Source: Phlebiopsis flavidoalba (Eukaryota; Basidiomycota; Agaricomycetes; Polyporales; Phanerochaetaceae). Taken from it: a DNA stretch of 64,000 nt. Positions 46,285 to 57,943 of this stretch are shown piece after piece (the first letter of the stretch is position 1; each line of letters opens with the position of its first letter). Where the stretch lies: the NCBI GenBank assembly GCA_035772785.1, contig JAOCPU010000032.1:310001-374000 (forward strand), given 5' to 3'. The notes under the pieces were generated by a model that saw only the letters and a program-made list of their open reading frames with translations, was not told the DNA's origin and ran no database searches. A program made the position numbers and the translations under genes.

Positions 46285-46803
46285 TTATGACTGCGATTTG
46301 GAATCCAAGGCGGCCAGCTGGTCCACCAAATCATCCATGACCGACTTTGATCGCTCGTGGCCAGGAGCATGAGAGGGATCTGTGTGGTTATGCGTAGATT
46401 CACGCTTTACTGGTACCAACGTGGGTACTGCTCGGCTCGAAACCCGGCGCGATGCGCCCGCAAAGCCTCCCGCTTACGTCGCTCTTTCTTCGTCCTCGCG
46501 GGCCTTCAAATACGCCTCACGCCGAGCAGCATGTGCAGCGAGCGTCGTTCTCCGTGACGTCTCCAGAGTCAGAACGTGTGGTTCCAATGTAAAAGGGTAG
46601 ACAAACTGTCTAAAGTTTAGCTCAATACAACTGGACTAAAAGAGGGATAACATACGTAGGGCGTAACAGAGAGTCAGAGGATCCGGAGGATGGATATCCG
46701 GAGGCATTTCTACCTGCCAGAGAGATAGTTAATAAAGACCTTTACGAATATGACATACTTCTGCGCATACTGGAGGCGGCACTCGGATGCTTGGTGATTT
46801 CAT
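46285..46803 (-). CDS. Small conserved-looking protein with charged helix
   Basis: Family not recognised. From ATG 46803 (MKSPSIRVPPPVCAE), an intron (donor GTATGT, acceptor GGCAG near 46713) leads to VEMPPDIHPPDPLTLCYALR. A second intron leads to QFVYPFTLEPHVLTLETSRR. Then comes a strongly charged helix, AARREAYLKAREDEER, a KREALRRIAPGFEP motif, a His/Ser linker and a C-terminal helix MDDLVDQLAALDSKSQS (TAA at 46285-46287). Total about 135 residues, probably soluble. One frame change lies near 46480. An alternative start is ATG 46707. The clear exon structure argues that it is a real gene. It is divergent from the MYND gene, sharing a 265-base upstream region. Confidence 0.6.
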
Positions 46804-47068
46804 GAGCGGGGCGTGAGCCGCGGCCCGCATACTGCGATTGTGTGTTCTGAATGCTAATGAGATTCATATGAGGGTTATAGGACATTATAACCTACTTGTG
46901 TTGCCATCTGGTACTGCGTTTGGTAGTGACTTCACAAGGATAGCATCACGCTTGGATTGGGGCGGTTTATCTTATCCAATTAAGGAAGTCTGTTCTCACG
47001 GTCTCGAACCTCCGCCCTACTTCTATGGGTCTGGTCACGCCCTACAAACCTAGCACCATACTACCGTC
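46804..47068. promoter_or_regulatory. Shared divergent promoter region
   Basis: The 265 bases between the starts of the small - strand gene and the + strand MYND gene must serve both upstream regions. No individual element could be assigned. Confidence 0.35.
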
Positions 47069-48129
47069 ATGCAAGGCAGCGGAACTAACTTGGGTGCTCC
47101 TTCACTTGACGAAATTCACACGATGCCCTCTTCAGCAACGTATGTTCCCTTCACCGGATCTCCTATGCCATTAGACCTCTCGTCAAACCCTCGACTGTGG
47201 ACCTGGGACACGACCAACTATCGCCCCGAGCCGTGCAAACTCTTCCGAACATGTCATCATTGTTACAAGACACGGAAGTCAGGCCATAAGATGCGAGTCT
47301 GCTCGCAATGTCTACAGGCCAACTACTGTGTATGACTTCCAGCACAACTTCTTCTCGCATGATTATCATAAACTTTGTGCAGAGCAAGCGTTGCCAGGCT
47401 GAAGACTGGAATCTCCACCGTGCAGAGTGTCAGCATGTAGTTCATACGAGCAAACGACTTGAAAGCATGCTCAAGTCCAAGGTCGTGCTTCCTTGGTTCC
47501 ACTACAAGCGGGATCCTACTTCGCTCGATGGGCTGGCCAAGATCAAGTCTCTTGACGCGTGGTACAGACATCACTACGTATCCATCCTACATTTCGCGAT
47601 CAACGCACTTGAGCTTCAAACCTCTCCACAAAGTTGCCTTGGGAGTAGTCGTTGCGATCGAACTCAAGTCCGTGTACAAGCTTCCGCCTTGCCAGTTCCA
47701 AGTCGTAAGGGCAGGGGTGCTTCCGTACCTGTACTTATTTGGACGTTTGGGAGTGAGTATTGAGCCACTCTCCTGGCATTTGAGTGTACTAACATCCAGC
47801 AGTCTATCAACCAAGCGTCCGCCATGGGCCCCTTGCAATCTATATTTACGAACGCTCTGAGCTTGCCATATCGAAGGGGCTTCCTGGTCTTGCTGTCGTC
47901 ATGCTTGTTAACGGTCCATTCTGCATGTTCGTTGCCGTCGCGGAGGATTTGAGTACTCGGAAATACCTTATGACCCCAAGGCGTTCTGTCGTTTCAAATC
48001 CAGGGTCCAGAAATCGCCTCCCTGCACTGCACTCGGCTGCTGTTGACCTCGATTCACGACATAACCAACTTGGCGACGCTCACCCACCGCACCGGCTACC
48101 GTTTGACTTGGACCACATACACTGACTAG
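47069..48129 (+). CDS. MYND-type zinc finger protein
   Basis: Zinc-binding protein of a type common in Agaricomycetes; the role is unknown, and MYND fingers usually bind proline-rich partners. ATG 47069 starts MQGSGTNLGAPSLDEIH. The finger is CHHCYKTRKSGHKMRVCSQC, then across an intron (AACTACTGT/GTATGA...TGCAG) NYCSKRCQAEDWNLHRAEC, giving the C-x2-C...C-x2-C...C-x3-C...H-x3-C pattern. Later blocks include ILHFAINALEL, HKVALGVVVAIELKSVYKLP, LAIYIYERSELAISKGLPGL, MLVNGPFCMFVAVAED and a C-terminal segment ending RLTWTTYTD (TAG at 48127-48129). Frame changes occur near 47620 and 47990. A second intron is near 47752-47800. Confidence 0.85.
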
Positions 48130-49796
48130 GAACTGGCGACATCCCCTTCTGTATGGCGACTTCACTCCAACGCTCGACCTCCAAATCGGCGAATCCTTAT
48201 TCTCGGTATTGTAACGCTGTGTTTTGTCATCGTGTTGCCTTTTAATACATGCCATATAATCCAGAAAAAACTTCATTGCAGCTTAATATCAAGATCTTGG
48301 CTATGCGCACTATTGTCGTGAGGCGTTGGTCGACCATCACCGCGACTGGCAGATGCTATGTTTGGTCTCAAGGCAGCTCGCTAACCATACCGTTTCGTTT
48401 CGGCTACCACGGGGGATGAACAAATCATGTGTCAGCGAAGTGCGAAAACACGCTCAACAGCTTTCTCATGTTGTTAAACACAGTTCGCCACAGTGATCAC
48501 CGCCTCGGTCGTCGTTGTGATTGTCAACGGCGTTCGGAATAAATCGATCTCCAGCCTCTGGTCGTTGTCGTTCAGGAACACAACTCCTGATTATGGATCA
48601 ACTGTTGTCCCCGGCAATGCTCTTCTTCCGCCGTTGATCATGACCTACAACATCGAAGTTCAGGCTGTGCGACTGGTAATCGGGACCACCAGATTGAATC
48701 CGCCAAGACGCAACCCTGCCTTCAATCTGACGTTTGTGTCGATCGCTCATCTCGAGGTGCAAGGCGCCACATCAAGTCTCGTGAGTAAAAGGGGTTCAAC
48801 GTCGTTTGGATAGCCTCGCCTAGGTTGATGTCGAATAGCCTATAGCACTATAGCCTACGAGCGGAAACATGGAAGGTTCGGACCTTACAACAGCCCTACT
48901 AGCGCGTTCTCCCCCTTTCTAACAGAAGTTTGAAATATTAGGGCGTGGCGGAAATTAACATCGTCACATGTAATGATATTGTTCAACTTAGATTCTGGAC
49001 ACACTAAAGCCTTCTCTATCCAACGGATCGCTCGCTGGCAACTGGGGCAGCGGCTAGAATCAGAATCACGAGATACGACAGAATAGAAGCATGCTTCGAT
49101 GGATGCCACCAATGGGTCGTAATGCGAGGACCACGTTACATGTTGCAGAATCCATTAGTGGGTAAGAATATCACCCCTCCCACAAGCCCTTCCGCCATGC
49201 CAGCTTACTATGGGATGGAATGATGTAGGGATAGAACTACCGCAACTTCCAATAGAAACCCCAGGTGTGGCGCTGCGGGTTCGTGCCGTATCCTCGATGA
49301 CGAATGAGTCTCACAACGTAGATCGTAGCTTAAATCATGAAGAAGTACCAGCGTTGACGTTGATGGTTTATCAATACTCGACAAAGGTCCTGCGTTGTTT
49401 CAGGTCAAACCTACTCATGGAGGTTCAGAAGTCGGTAAGAGTATTGATCACAGTAATATATGATGAAGGCAAGCTTTGATTTACACCACGGCAGCTTTTC
49501 ATCTACATAGTTGCCGATTGTAACTGAGTAGCTTCTCATACCCGCCGTTACTACGATGCGAGCCTGTTACGCGCAAATGGCCGTGCCATTGGCACTGCTA
49601 TTTGAGTTGTGGCAACAACGAGTTGGTGGCGTTACTTCTTCCCGGAACCCTTATGATAATCGATCATCGTTAGCGAACCGTGTGAGTGTATAATTCTGCG
49701 TAAATGGGACACAGCTCTGTTGATCTATCCTCACATCCGAGCTCTTGCGTTCCGCACCGACGACGAAGGGTCCACTCTTTCACTAAACGGCACAGA
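48130..49796. other. Intergenic, no assignable gene
   Basis: A + strand frame at 48493-48813 begins with a hydrophobic stretch (MITASVVVVIVNG) and could be a small membrane or secreted protein. Another at 49210-49479 has no features. Neither was recognised. Confidence 0.3.
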
Positions 49797-52183
49797 ATGG
49801 TCCTACTAACAACGCTCCCTATACTTTCTTCAATATCAGCACTCTTTCTATCCATCGTTCCGGTGATCGCTCAAACAGACCGCACCATGATTCCAACCTC
49901 CTGGCCATACTCCACCGTTGAGTTCCTCTCATTCAATCTCGCGTCTGCTGAATCTTACACGGTTTTGATCGTAGAGCATCAGTAGCTACAACAAACACAA
50001 AGAGTTGATCTAGCTCTTGCTCTCTTCAATACTACCCTGGATCGTGCACCATATAATTACGAGACCGGAATGTTAAGTGGTACGCTTGCAAAATAAAGCT
50101 GTCAGCACGCTGTCGTTCACACTCCAGAGTAGAAACAAGCTCAAGCTGTCCACATGAATAGTGCCTTTATATCGGCATTGGCTCGTTTCGATTCATTGAA
50201 CGGAACAAATATTTATAAGGGACAAAGTAACCAATAGTTTAGATCACATTCCTTCACTGGGCTTGTGCACCAGTGGTGTTCAACAATCGTATACCTCTCA
50301 GCGCTGAATAATTCAACAGGGTGAGATTTGTTTTGTATTTTCAGTGGCCGTCAAACCTAACTGGGATCCGCAGAATAACGCGGAGGGATACTTGCGAGTA
50401 TTACGTGCGTTTTCTGGGGCTTCATCTCTTTGACATTGGGCAGTAGGTTCTATGGGATTGCGGCAATAGACGCATATCGAGCATATGGTAACGCTTCTCA
50501 TTTGGACACTGCTGAAAATCTATGGAATTCTGCAAATCAATTATCTATTTCGGAAAATGGTGTAACTGAAAGCGATCAAACCCCTAATAGAGGATAAAAA
50601 TAGGGTCTGCAATGAACGTACGGATTTTGACTTTGCCCGGCTTGTTAGTGATCACTTACCATCACATATTTTACAGGCACTACAGCGGGCGGTATCCTCT
50701 CTGAAGTACTATGCGTTAGCCACCCTCAGAAGTGACTCCTGCTGACGATGCCGTATGACAAGATTGCAGACATTCAGCAAAATAACACGCTTATCCACGG
50801 ATATATATATCACTGGGTACGTATTATACTCCGTTCACAGATGTATGACTATACAATTAACATCTTACGTTTCGCAAAGGGGGTTTTATAGGGTACTACT
50901 TGCGCTGTTTGATCGTTCAACAGGCTGATATTCGTTTTCTACAAGGCTTTCGGCACATCTATACTCCCTAACAGCTAATAACATCTACCTCAAAGCGGCG
51001 CAGCTATCAGCCAATTTCACCCTCGCACATCTATACAATGGAACTGTCATAATGGACGTCGTAGACGTTAAGCACTGCCAGCAAAGCAGGTCAACTAAGT
51101 CAGTTCACCAAGGATTATTGATCGAAGGATTGAGCATACTCACTCACATCGACGAATCATGGACGCCATTGTTTGTCATCCTTTTCCGCGCTATCAAAGT
51201 TGTGATTAGTATTAATGGTTTCCTCCGTTATTTTAGCTTGGATGAGCTGATTGAAAACGTCATAAAATTTGAACATTGGACCGACACAGATGGGGTTTAC
51301 AATGAGCAGTGTGGAGTCTTCCAGTAATATGGTTTCTGCAACTGACAGCCTCACCGTCATCCACCGTGTAGTTCCAGGTTCGGAAAATTATATCCTTGGA
51401 ACCAGTACTCCCGAGGTCTGAATTTTTGTCAAGATCTGGCTCAATCATAGTGACAACATTTAATGCAGTCTATCTCTTTCGAGGGATCATGACCGCTTGG
51501 AATTCTACTCAGATAATGCCTGACCTAGCCGGGATTGATCGAAGCTTACATAAGCACCACTCAGGTAATTTCGCTCTTCTCCTCCTGTCCTTTGTACAAC
51601 TTTGAAACTCATTAGGTCTTGAATAGTTTTATGTGTTGCAAACACGGGCCACTGCACCTGGATCGAATTTCTATAACTCTGCATGGCAAGGCCCACCACC
51701 TGATGCGTTTCTTACATTTGGTCAAATTGGTGCAAACAAATATATCATGAACGCCGCTGTGAACCTTGCCAGTGGCACCGATTAGGCCCCCGCTAGTATG
51801 TCGTTCCTCCCTAATATTGATTTGCTAGCAGTTAAAAATAAAGCAAACCCAAAGCCCGCCGGATACTCCGCACCCTCACGACAGAATCCTCAGTCTACGC
51901 CTTCCATCTTGCTCCCCCATCTGCGAACCCCTTATGAGCACTGGTCCATACCTTAGTGTCCACCACCCGGCACGGAGCCTACGAGCTCACATCCTGTGAC
52001 CGCTCATCCCATGGTATCCTCGGGGTTCTCCCCGCGGTCAGACGTCCAGCCGGAGTCATTGCCGGATGCGTGATCGTAGGAACTCTGATTGTTGGCCTCA
52101 CTCTGTTTATTGTGTGGTTTTGCTTCGAAGACGCAGAACACACCAAGTATTTACCAGCTCGCAACTTTCAGCTCAAGAGCTGA
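49797..52183 (+). CDS. GH76-like secreted/membrane-anchored protein
   Basis: Resembles fungal glycoside hydrolase family 76 (alpha-1,6-mannanase fold), presumably at the cell surface. ATG 49797 opens a hydrophobic signal peptide (MVLLTTLPILSSISALFLSIVPVIAQ). Family-like blocks follow: ALALFNTTLDRAPYNYETGM, ARFDSLNGTNIYKG, NWDPQNNAEGY, FYGIAAIDAYRAYGNASHLDTAENLW, GTTAGGILSEV, HLYNGTVIMDVVDVKHC, LIEGLSILTHI, YLFRGIMTAW and SNFYNSAWQGPPPDAF. A C-terminal transmembrane segment (GVIAGCVIVGTLIVGLTLFIVWF) is followed by a short cytoplasmic tail ending FQLKS (TGA at 52181-52183). The double-Asp catalytic motif of GH76 is replaced by NNAE, so catalysis is doubtful. Many short introns, several frame changes and in-frame stops exist, so pseudogene status cannot be excluded. 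Confidence 0.68.
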
Positions 52184-52866
52184 CTCCCTTCGATCAGCCC
52201 CACTTGTTATATTCAGCCTCATCACCCCTCCCTCACATATCCAACCACCAATTAATGTACCCAAAGCAGCTTTTTACTCTCAGCCTCGCGCGCGCGCGTC
52301 TCAATAACGACCGCGCTTTCATCCCAAAATCCTCCAACCGAAGACGAAGGACTCTCCTGATCCAGCATTCCTACGTGCTCTCTTCTGGAGATTGCATGAC
52401 ATGTTCGGTGATCAATTTTCCAGGACTGTCCACGACAATCCAGGCACAGAATACCATGCGCAACATTAGCATAGTATAGTGCATGTTTATCGAGCCACTG
52501 ACTCAAACATCGCATGATCGGCTCTGGGTAAATGTGTGTAACAACTCTGTTAGAATAGGTCACAACATCGACGCATCGTGAACAAATGGACTAAGATTAA
52601 GGTAAAAATATACATATTACGTCTGTAATGATTGCGAACAGGACGGATTACCTGAGCAAGAGTAGATGAAGGATGCGTCGAGAGATAATAGAAACGTGAA
52701 TTATGATTACAAGTGCGTGACTGAGATAAAGAGCATTTGAGAACAGATGGAGCAAGATGGTAACCGCCGAGCTATGTGTGTGCAGAAGGTCATGTTCTGA
52801 TCTTCGACTTGGTAGATCGTTTTGGTTTGCTGTTTTATTTCGCCTGTGTGTCGTCAGCCATTACTC
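52184..52866. other. Convergent intergenic region
   Basis: Lies between the ends of the GH76-like gene (+) and PDS5 (-). No gene was recognised, though the extreme C-terminal end of PDS5 may extend here. Confidence 0.4.
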
Positions 52867-55800
52867 CTACTGGCTAATAGAATTACAAGATACCTTGGCG
52901 ACGGTCCGTGCATTCCTACCAAGTTCCTTTCGTGTGCCATTCGTTTCTGGCTCTTCGGCTTCTGTTGCAGAAGACGGTGTGGGATTGCGCTCTCCATCCT
53001 CGTCATCTTCATCGTCCGACTCCCTCGGACTCTGATTCGTCATCTTCGCTCTCATCGGCTTTGGCGGACGCTTGCCCTTCGTTCGTCGTTTCCTAATGCG
53101 CGATTTGATACATGAGCGCTCCAAGCTCCGGGCGAATCATGTATACGTACTTTTGCAAGCCCATTCGCTGCTTGTCGGAATCAGGGGCCTTCCGCTTGAC
53201 CGTGCCCGCCGCTCGCCTTTGAGTTTGTCCTGTGGCAAACGTCAGGGCTATCGATTCGAAAGCTTGTAGAGGGGTGAGGCCGTTGTACGTCTTAGCAGCG
53301 AGTCTTAGTTTGCTGTTCTGTCTGGATCAGGCCTTCGAGCCATTGTAAAGCAATCTTTCGGGCAAATACACAGTGTGGACGATCTGTGACGAGACCACCT
53401 TCAACAGCTTGTGACTGTATCAGAATGAGCTTATATGACCAGGACGTGTTTTGGAGCTATATACACGTACTTCACTACGTGAGCTGACTCACGGGATTGG
53501 GAAGTGGCTTGAAGATGTCTCCAGGTAGCCTTAATCTTGGTGCAGGTAGTACGTCTCCAGCGTCCAGAATTACGACTTCTGGCAAGATTTCAGCGGGTGC
53601 AGATAACCAGTCGTTGTGCGACGCTCGTCTGAGGGCATCGATAGGGATGCTACATGATGGTCAGTGTTGTAAGCCAAAAATTGATGTGGTCAAACGTGAG
53701 GGATACATAATTCTTCGCTATAGGTATGACTCTCGGCGGCTCTCGGCGTCTCGCACTGTCTTCAGCTTAGACGCTAGATGATCTACAGCATTGTGCAATG
53801 TTCTGCGTGCGTGCACACCAGCTCAAGGTAGAACTCGACATATCTATCTTTAATGAATTTTGCTGTTCATTGGGAGTGACATGCGACATACTTTGAGATA
53901 TCCGGTAAGCCTTCTGACGTGGTAGTAGAAAAGTCGGGGGTGATGAGCGAGAAGATGTAACAGGCGAAGGAATAGCATCTCGAACGTCTCGAGTCTCATT
54001 TCTAATATTGACGTGTCAATTCCCCAAGTCGGTTAGAACAGTCGGCAATGCTCACGTTTTGGCATCGTTCGGAGAGTATGAACGATATATGCCTTATTCA
54101 ATGAGATCACATCCCCTTCAGGGTCGTGTATGCTCAAGAATGGTATCACATTGTACGCAGGGGGCAATCGTCTTGAAGTGAGGAGCGCGACGAGCTTGTT
54201 GACAAACGCCATGCGCACATTGATAGCAGGGGTCTTGAATAGTTATCGCAAGGAGTATAAAATTCTCTGCATTGACCTCCGCAAACTTGCGCACTGTGGA
54301 CAGGCGGAGAAGGGAGATCGCGGCTTGCCAGTCGCATACGAGCTTGCGTCTTGGGGCTTCGCGTGGATTAGCGGGCGCAGAGTAAACGATTCCGATTCAA
54401 GGACTTACTCGTCGTTCGCAGTCGCGGGTAAGTGACCCGCTATATTGTAGCAGAGTCATAAGCATCTTCAGAAAGAACAGGTCTGGCGATATGACAAGCG
54501 TACCATGCCAATTTTCAGACGATGCGAAACACGCCGTCCGAGCAACACCGCCTGAGCCAGACAACGATTACCGGGAAGACTTTGATCCGGCGACGCAGGG
54601 CACCATAACCAGGCTTGGAACCTCAGCTCAGCTGGCCTTCCGAGGAGGCGACAATGTCACTCTTCTCAAAACCACACTATGAATTCGTCAGGTCTCCATG
54701 TCATGCCCTACCCTTGACGGCTTTGAGATAATATGAAGATCAGGTTTCCAGCGTAATTGACCTACTGCATCGGAGCCTTGAGCCATCAGAACATGCTTGA
54801 GGAGGTATGCCGTGACAACGTCACATGCGCTGCTCAAAGGCATCAGATGCTTTTTGCCGCCAATTGCCGCCCCTCTTCAACGAGCACGGTAATGTGCGCA
54901 GCAAGTAGATCGGGTTTCGGCTCCATCCAGAGAGTCCGTAATGTCCTGGAAGGTCGACGTGAGAGAGATGTCACCAATCGTCACTTTGACTCACTTCTAC
55001 AACGTTCGTACACAAAATCATCGTTGTGATTTGGTGCACAGGCCAGGCACGCACGCGCGTAGCGAACTTCGCATGTCGGTAGTTCGAGTCCATCACAAAC
55101 CGTTGCAGTCTGTCTAGCGTCCTCTTGTCATTGGTGGCACCAGCTTGCCATCCCACTGCGCGACAACTGCCAGGGCCTGTAAACCGGTCTCCACTAGAAT
55201 GGGGTTGCGCTTCGTTGGCAATCGCCTTCGTCAATTCCCCGACATGCTGCTTATACAGAACAGGCGGAGGTTGATGCTTGGATATAAAGGTTAACCATGT
55301 CCGGGCATTTTGCGCCACATCTGTCGGTTCTTCGCCGTCAGTGCCTCGATTTGGAGACGTTTGATCAGGGTCGGTATTGAGGTATACTGATTGATGATAT
55401 GCAGGCTAGCTCGCTATCGGCAGAGAATTATGGGTCATACGTCCGGGGAACAAGGCTCGACTGAGACTGCTCGAGCCGGCGGAAGAATTCACTCGTTGAG
55501 TTAAGAGAGAGATTCCAGTGTTAGCGACATAACCTTAAAGAGTACTGCCCGCCAGCCTCATGAGGGCGGGGCCTCGCCGGATCAAGGATAGAAAACACTG
55601 GGACCGAAGACTTTACCACTGATGAGACTTGAGATCAGTCTGGAGGTCCATCTTACCACGGTCTTAAACTTATCCTAAGTAGTTTATACAAGCGTCCCTC
55701 GTTGAGTTTAGCAAATGACTTGAAATCGTCGGTTGCCTTGTGTTGGTCCGGGAAGAAGACTACGTAGGATCGATTAGATCTAGATTTTATGACGCTATGC

Positions 55801-57943
55801 CACTGAATGAACCTGCTAGTTTCTTTAATTTCGCTATTCAGCCTAGCGGACAACTTGCTCCTCGTTCTCGTCGATTACACCGCCCGTGCACTGAGATTAG
55901 CGCGGCACCCATATCAACAGACATGACTTACATTGTTTATGACGCACGCGTCGATGTATCGCTCATATATTGTGGGTCGCCTGCAGACTTAGTGGTGAGC
56001 GGAGTTTTTTTTTGCTTTGTATAGTGAGAACACCTACACAACTTTGAGCCCAGACAAACCTAGCAGCGTGTTGACGGCTGTCGTATCCATGTACTTTAGC
56101 GAGTCGTTAAGAAGCGGTCGGTCCAGGCAACCTCGTCGACCTCTGAAGTCTTCGCCCCGAAGATGATGACGCGACGGGGAGGGGAATCACGTATTCAGAT
56201 ATGACCTGTTCGGCTAAAGCTCTGTAACGCCTTGTTCAGTGAAAGTGCAAAAAAAATCTGTATGGCACTGACTTAATCTCCTGCGACGTAGTGGCCAGTA
56301 TGGAGCACGGCTTGCGGGATCCAGGAAAAGTGTTCAATTGCGGCAGGGTCGTTGTTCTCACTTCAAACTGTTCAGTAATCAGAATCGACGAGCTGCGGCA
56401 CAGAGGACACACCATTTCCGGGTACTCTAAACTATACAACCGACCAATGGCTTTCATAGCCTCGACCTGGACTGATGGCTGGAAATGAGTGAGCATTGCG
56501 AAGTCGAGATATGAGACGTGGTGCGTAATCGGCGGGTCGATACCACGGCTTGGCGACACCCTTCAGTTGCTCTTCGAGGCATGGTGGAGAGCGGTTCTCG
56601 TAGTGTCGGTCGAGTTGCGAATATACGCGACATGCTGCAGCCCGAATCTTCTCCTCTGGATCGAGAAGCTTTGTCTGTAGAGCAGCTGCGTGGTGTTTAT
56701 GTACAAGTGTCTCACACCGCAGAGTCACATAAACGCACCCCCTGCCTGCTCACGCAACGCGTTGCCGGCAGCGTCATATTGACTAGAACGCCTTTCGAGG
56801 TCTCAACGAAGACACATTCGGACAGCGGTTCGCTTGGTCATTCTGTCGGGAGAGCCATGCTGCCACCGGGACGCGGTCAGGTCGTAGGATATTTCCGTCC
56901 CCTCGCAAGGTCGGCTCCACCCTTGTCCGCAAACATCTCCCCCAAAACGTCTGAGTAGCCATGATTCGTATCTGGTTGGTCCTGTACGCGCAATTCCTCT
57001 TCGAGCTGGGGAATGACGTTGTGAAGCAAGGACTGGCATGAGCTGTTGACTTGATGTAGAAAAGGGGTAGCAGTCAGAGCCGCTTGATGAGGTCGTGTGC
57101 AGTCTGCATTTCTTCGTATTATTCCTCGTTTCGTGATGAATATCTATAATAAGATCCGTGAAAGTATTGGCAAACATGTCGTTGAAGTTTTTTTTGTCTG
57201 CTGTAGCATTGCAGACTTGGACAGCAAGGCGAAATGCGGGCTGGTCCATACGCTGCTACATTCAGGAAAACGAACATGCCGAGCAGATCTATTTTGAACT
57301 CACAACATTCTTGTCCATAAAACTGCGCCATAATGGTCTCTAAAAACCTCCTGCGGCAAGCTCTGACACTCATCTATCAAGGCCATAAGGATGTCCGCCA
57401 TAAACAGTTCGACCTTTCTTCGCCAGGTTACATCTGACCATCCCGAAACACGCGCGGAAGATTTCTAGCATGAGTGTCCTCGGCGTTCGGAAGGTCGCAC
57501 ACTAGCACATAAACACTCTTGACGGTTGAAAGGGATTCCAAGAGGTGGTAGTATTCGCTGTAATATGGAGAGTCGGGTCCTTTCAGACCAGTCGTGAGCT
57601 GCCGGAAGAAGAATTGAAAGAGGTCGCGAAGCTCCTCTCGGTATTGGGGGGCATCTGGCGCGTAAAAGTCTCAACAGGTCCGCGAGACAACAGGCGGCGT
57701 AGGCCTTCACTAACCGCGATCCTTGTGGAGGAGTATAGAGGTACTTTCATGAGGTCCTTGCGTACAGACCCCAGGGAGGCCACATCCGCAACTTCCTGAT
57801 CCATTGCTGCTAGTTCAGCTTGAAGGGTCTTAAGCCTCTTCTGTAATCCCATCGGTCGTTAAGGTTCTTGGTCGTAAGCTTCTCGTGAAACTGGAGTTTC
57901 CCAGGGGATGACTGCCCTGGCTGTTCGGGTTTGCGCTGACCAT
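52867..57943 (-). CDS. PDS5: Sister chromatid cohesion protein PDS5
   Basis: HEAT-repeat cohesin regulator that maintains cohesion and works with Wpl1/Eco1 at the SMC-kleisin ring. The N-terminal signature KLQFHEKLTTKNL...GLQKRLKTLQAEL is at 57800-57920, and start ATG 57943 is the nearest. Then VKAYAACCLADLLRLLRA (Pds5-type ACCLADILRL), LVCDLPNAEDT, LFMADILMALIDECQSLPQEVLETI, MFADKGGADLARKYP/TTWSAWLSRLNDQSP, QTKLLDPEEKIRAAACRVYSQLD, VYKQHVGELTKAIANEA, RTLDRLQRFVMDSNYRHAKFATRV and RMAFVNKLVALLTSRRLPPAYNVIPFLSIHDPEGD. The tail is Lys/Arg-rich (KKRRTKGKRPPKPMRAK) and acidic (ESDDEDDEDGE), as in the family. It is over 1,200 codons with many introns. Frame changes occur, for example after TTKNL near 57860. 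Confidence 0.92.

Noticed and set aside
46960..47045. tRNA-like T-arm (GGAGGTTCGAGACC on the - strand)
   Set aside because: No acceptor stem, D-arm or anticodon arm could be folded around it.
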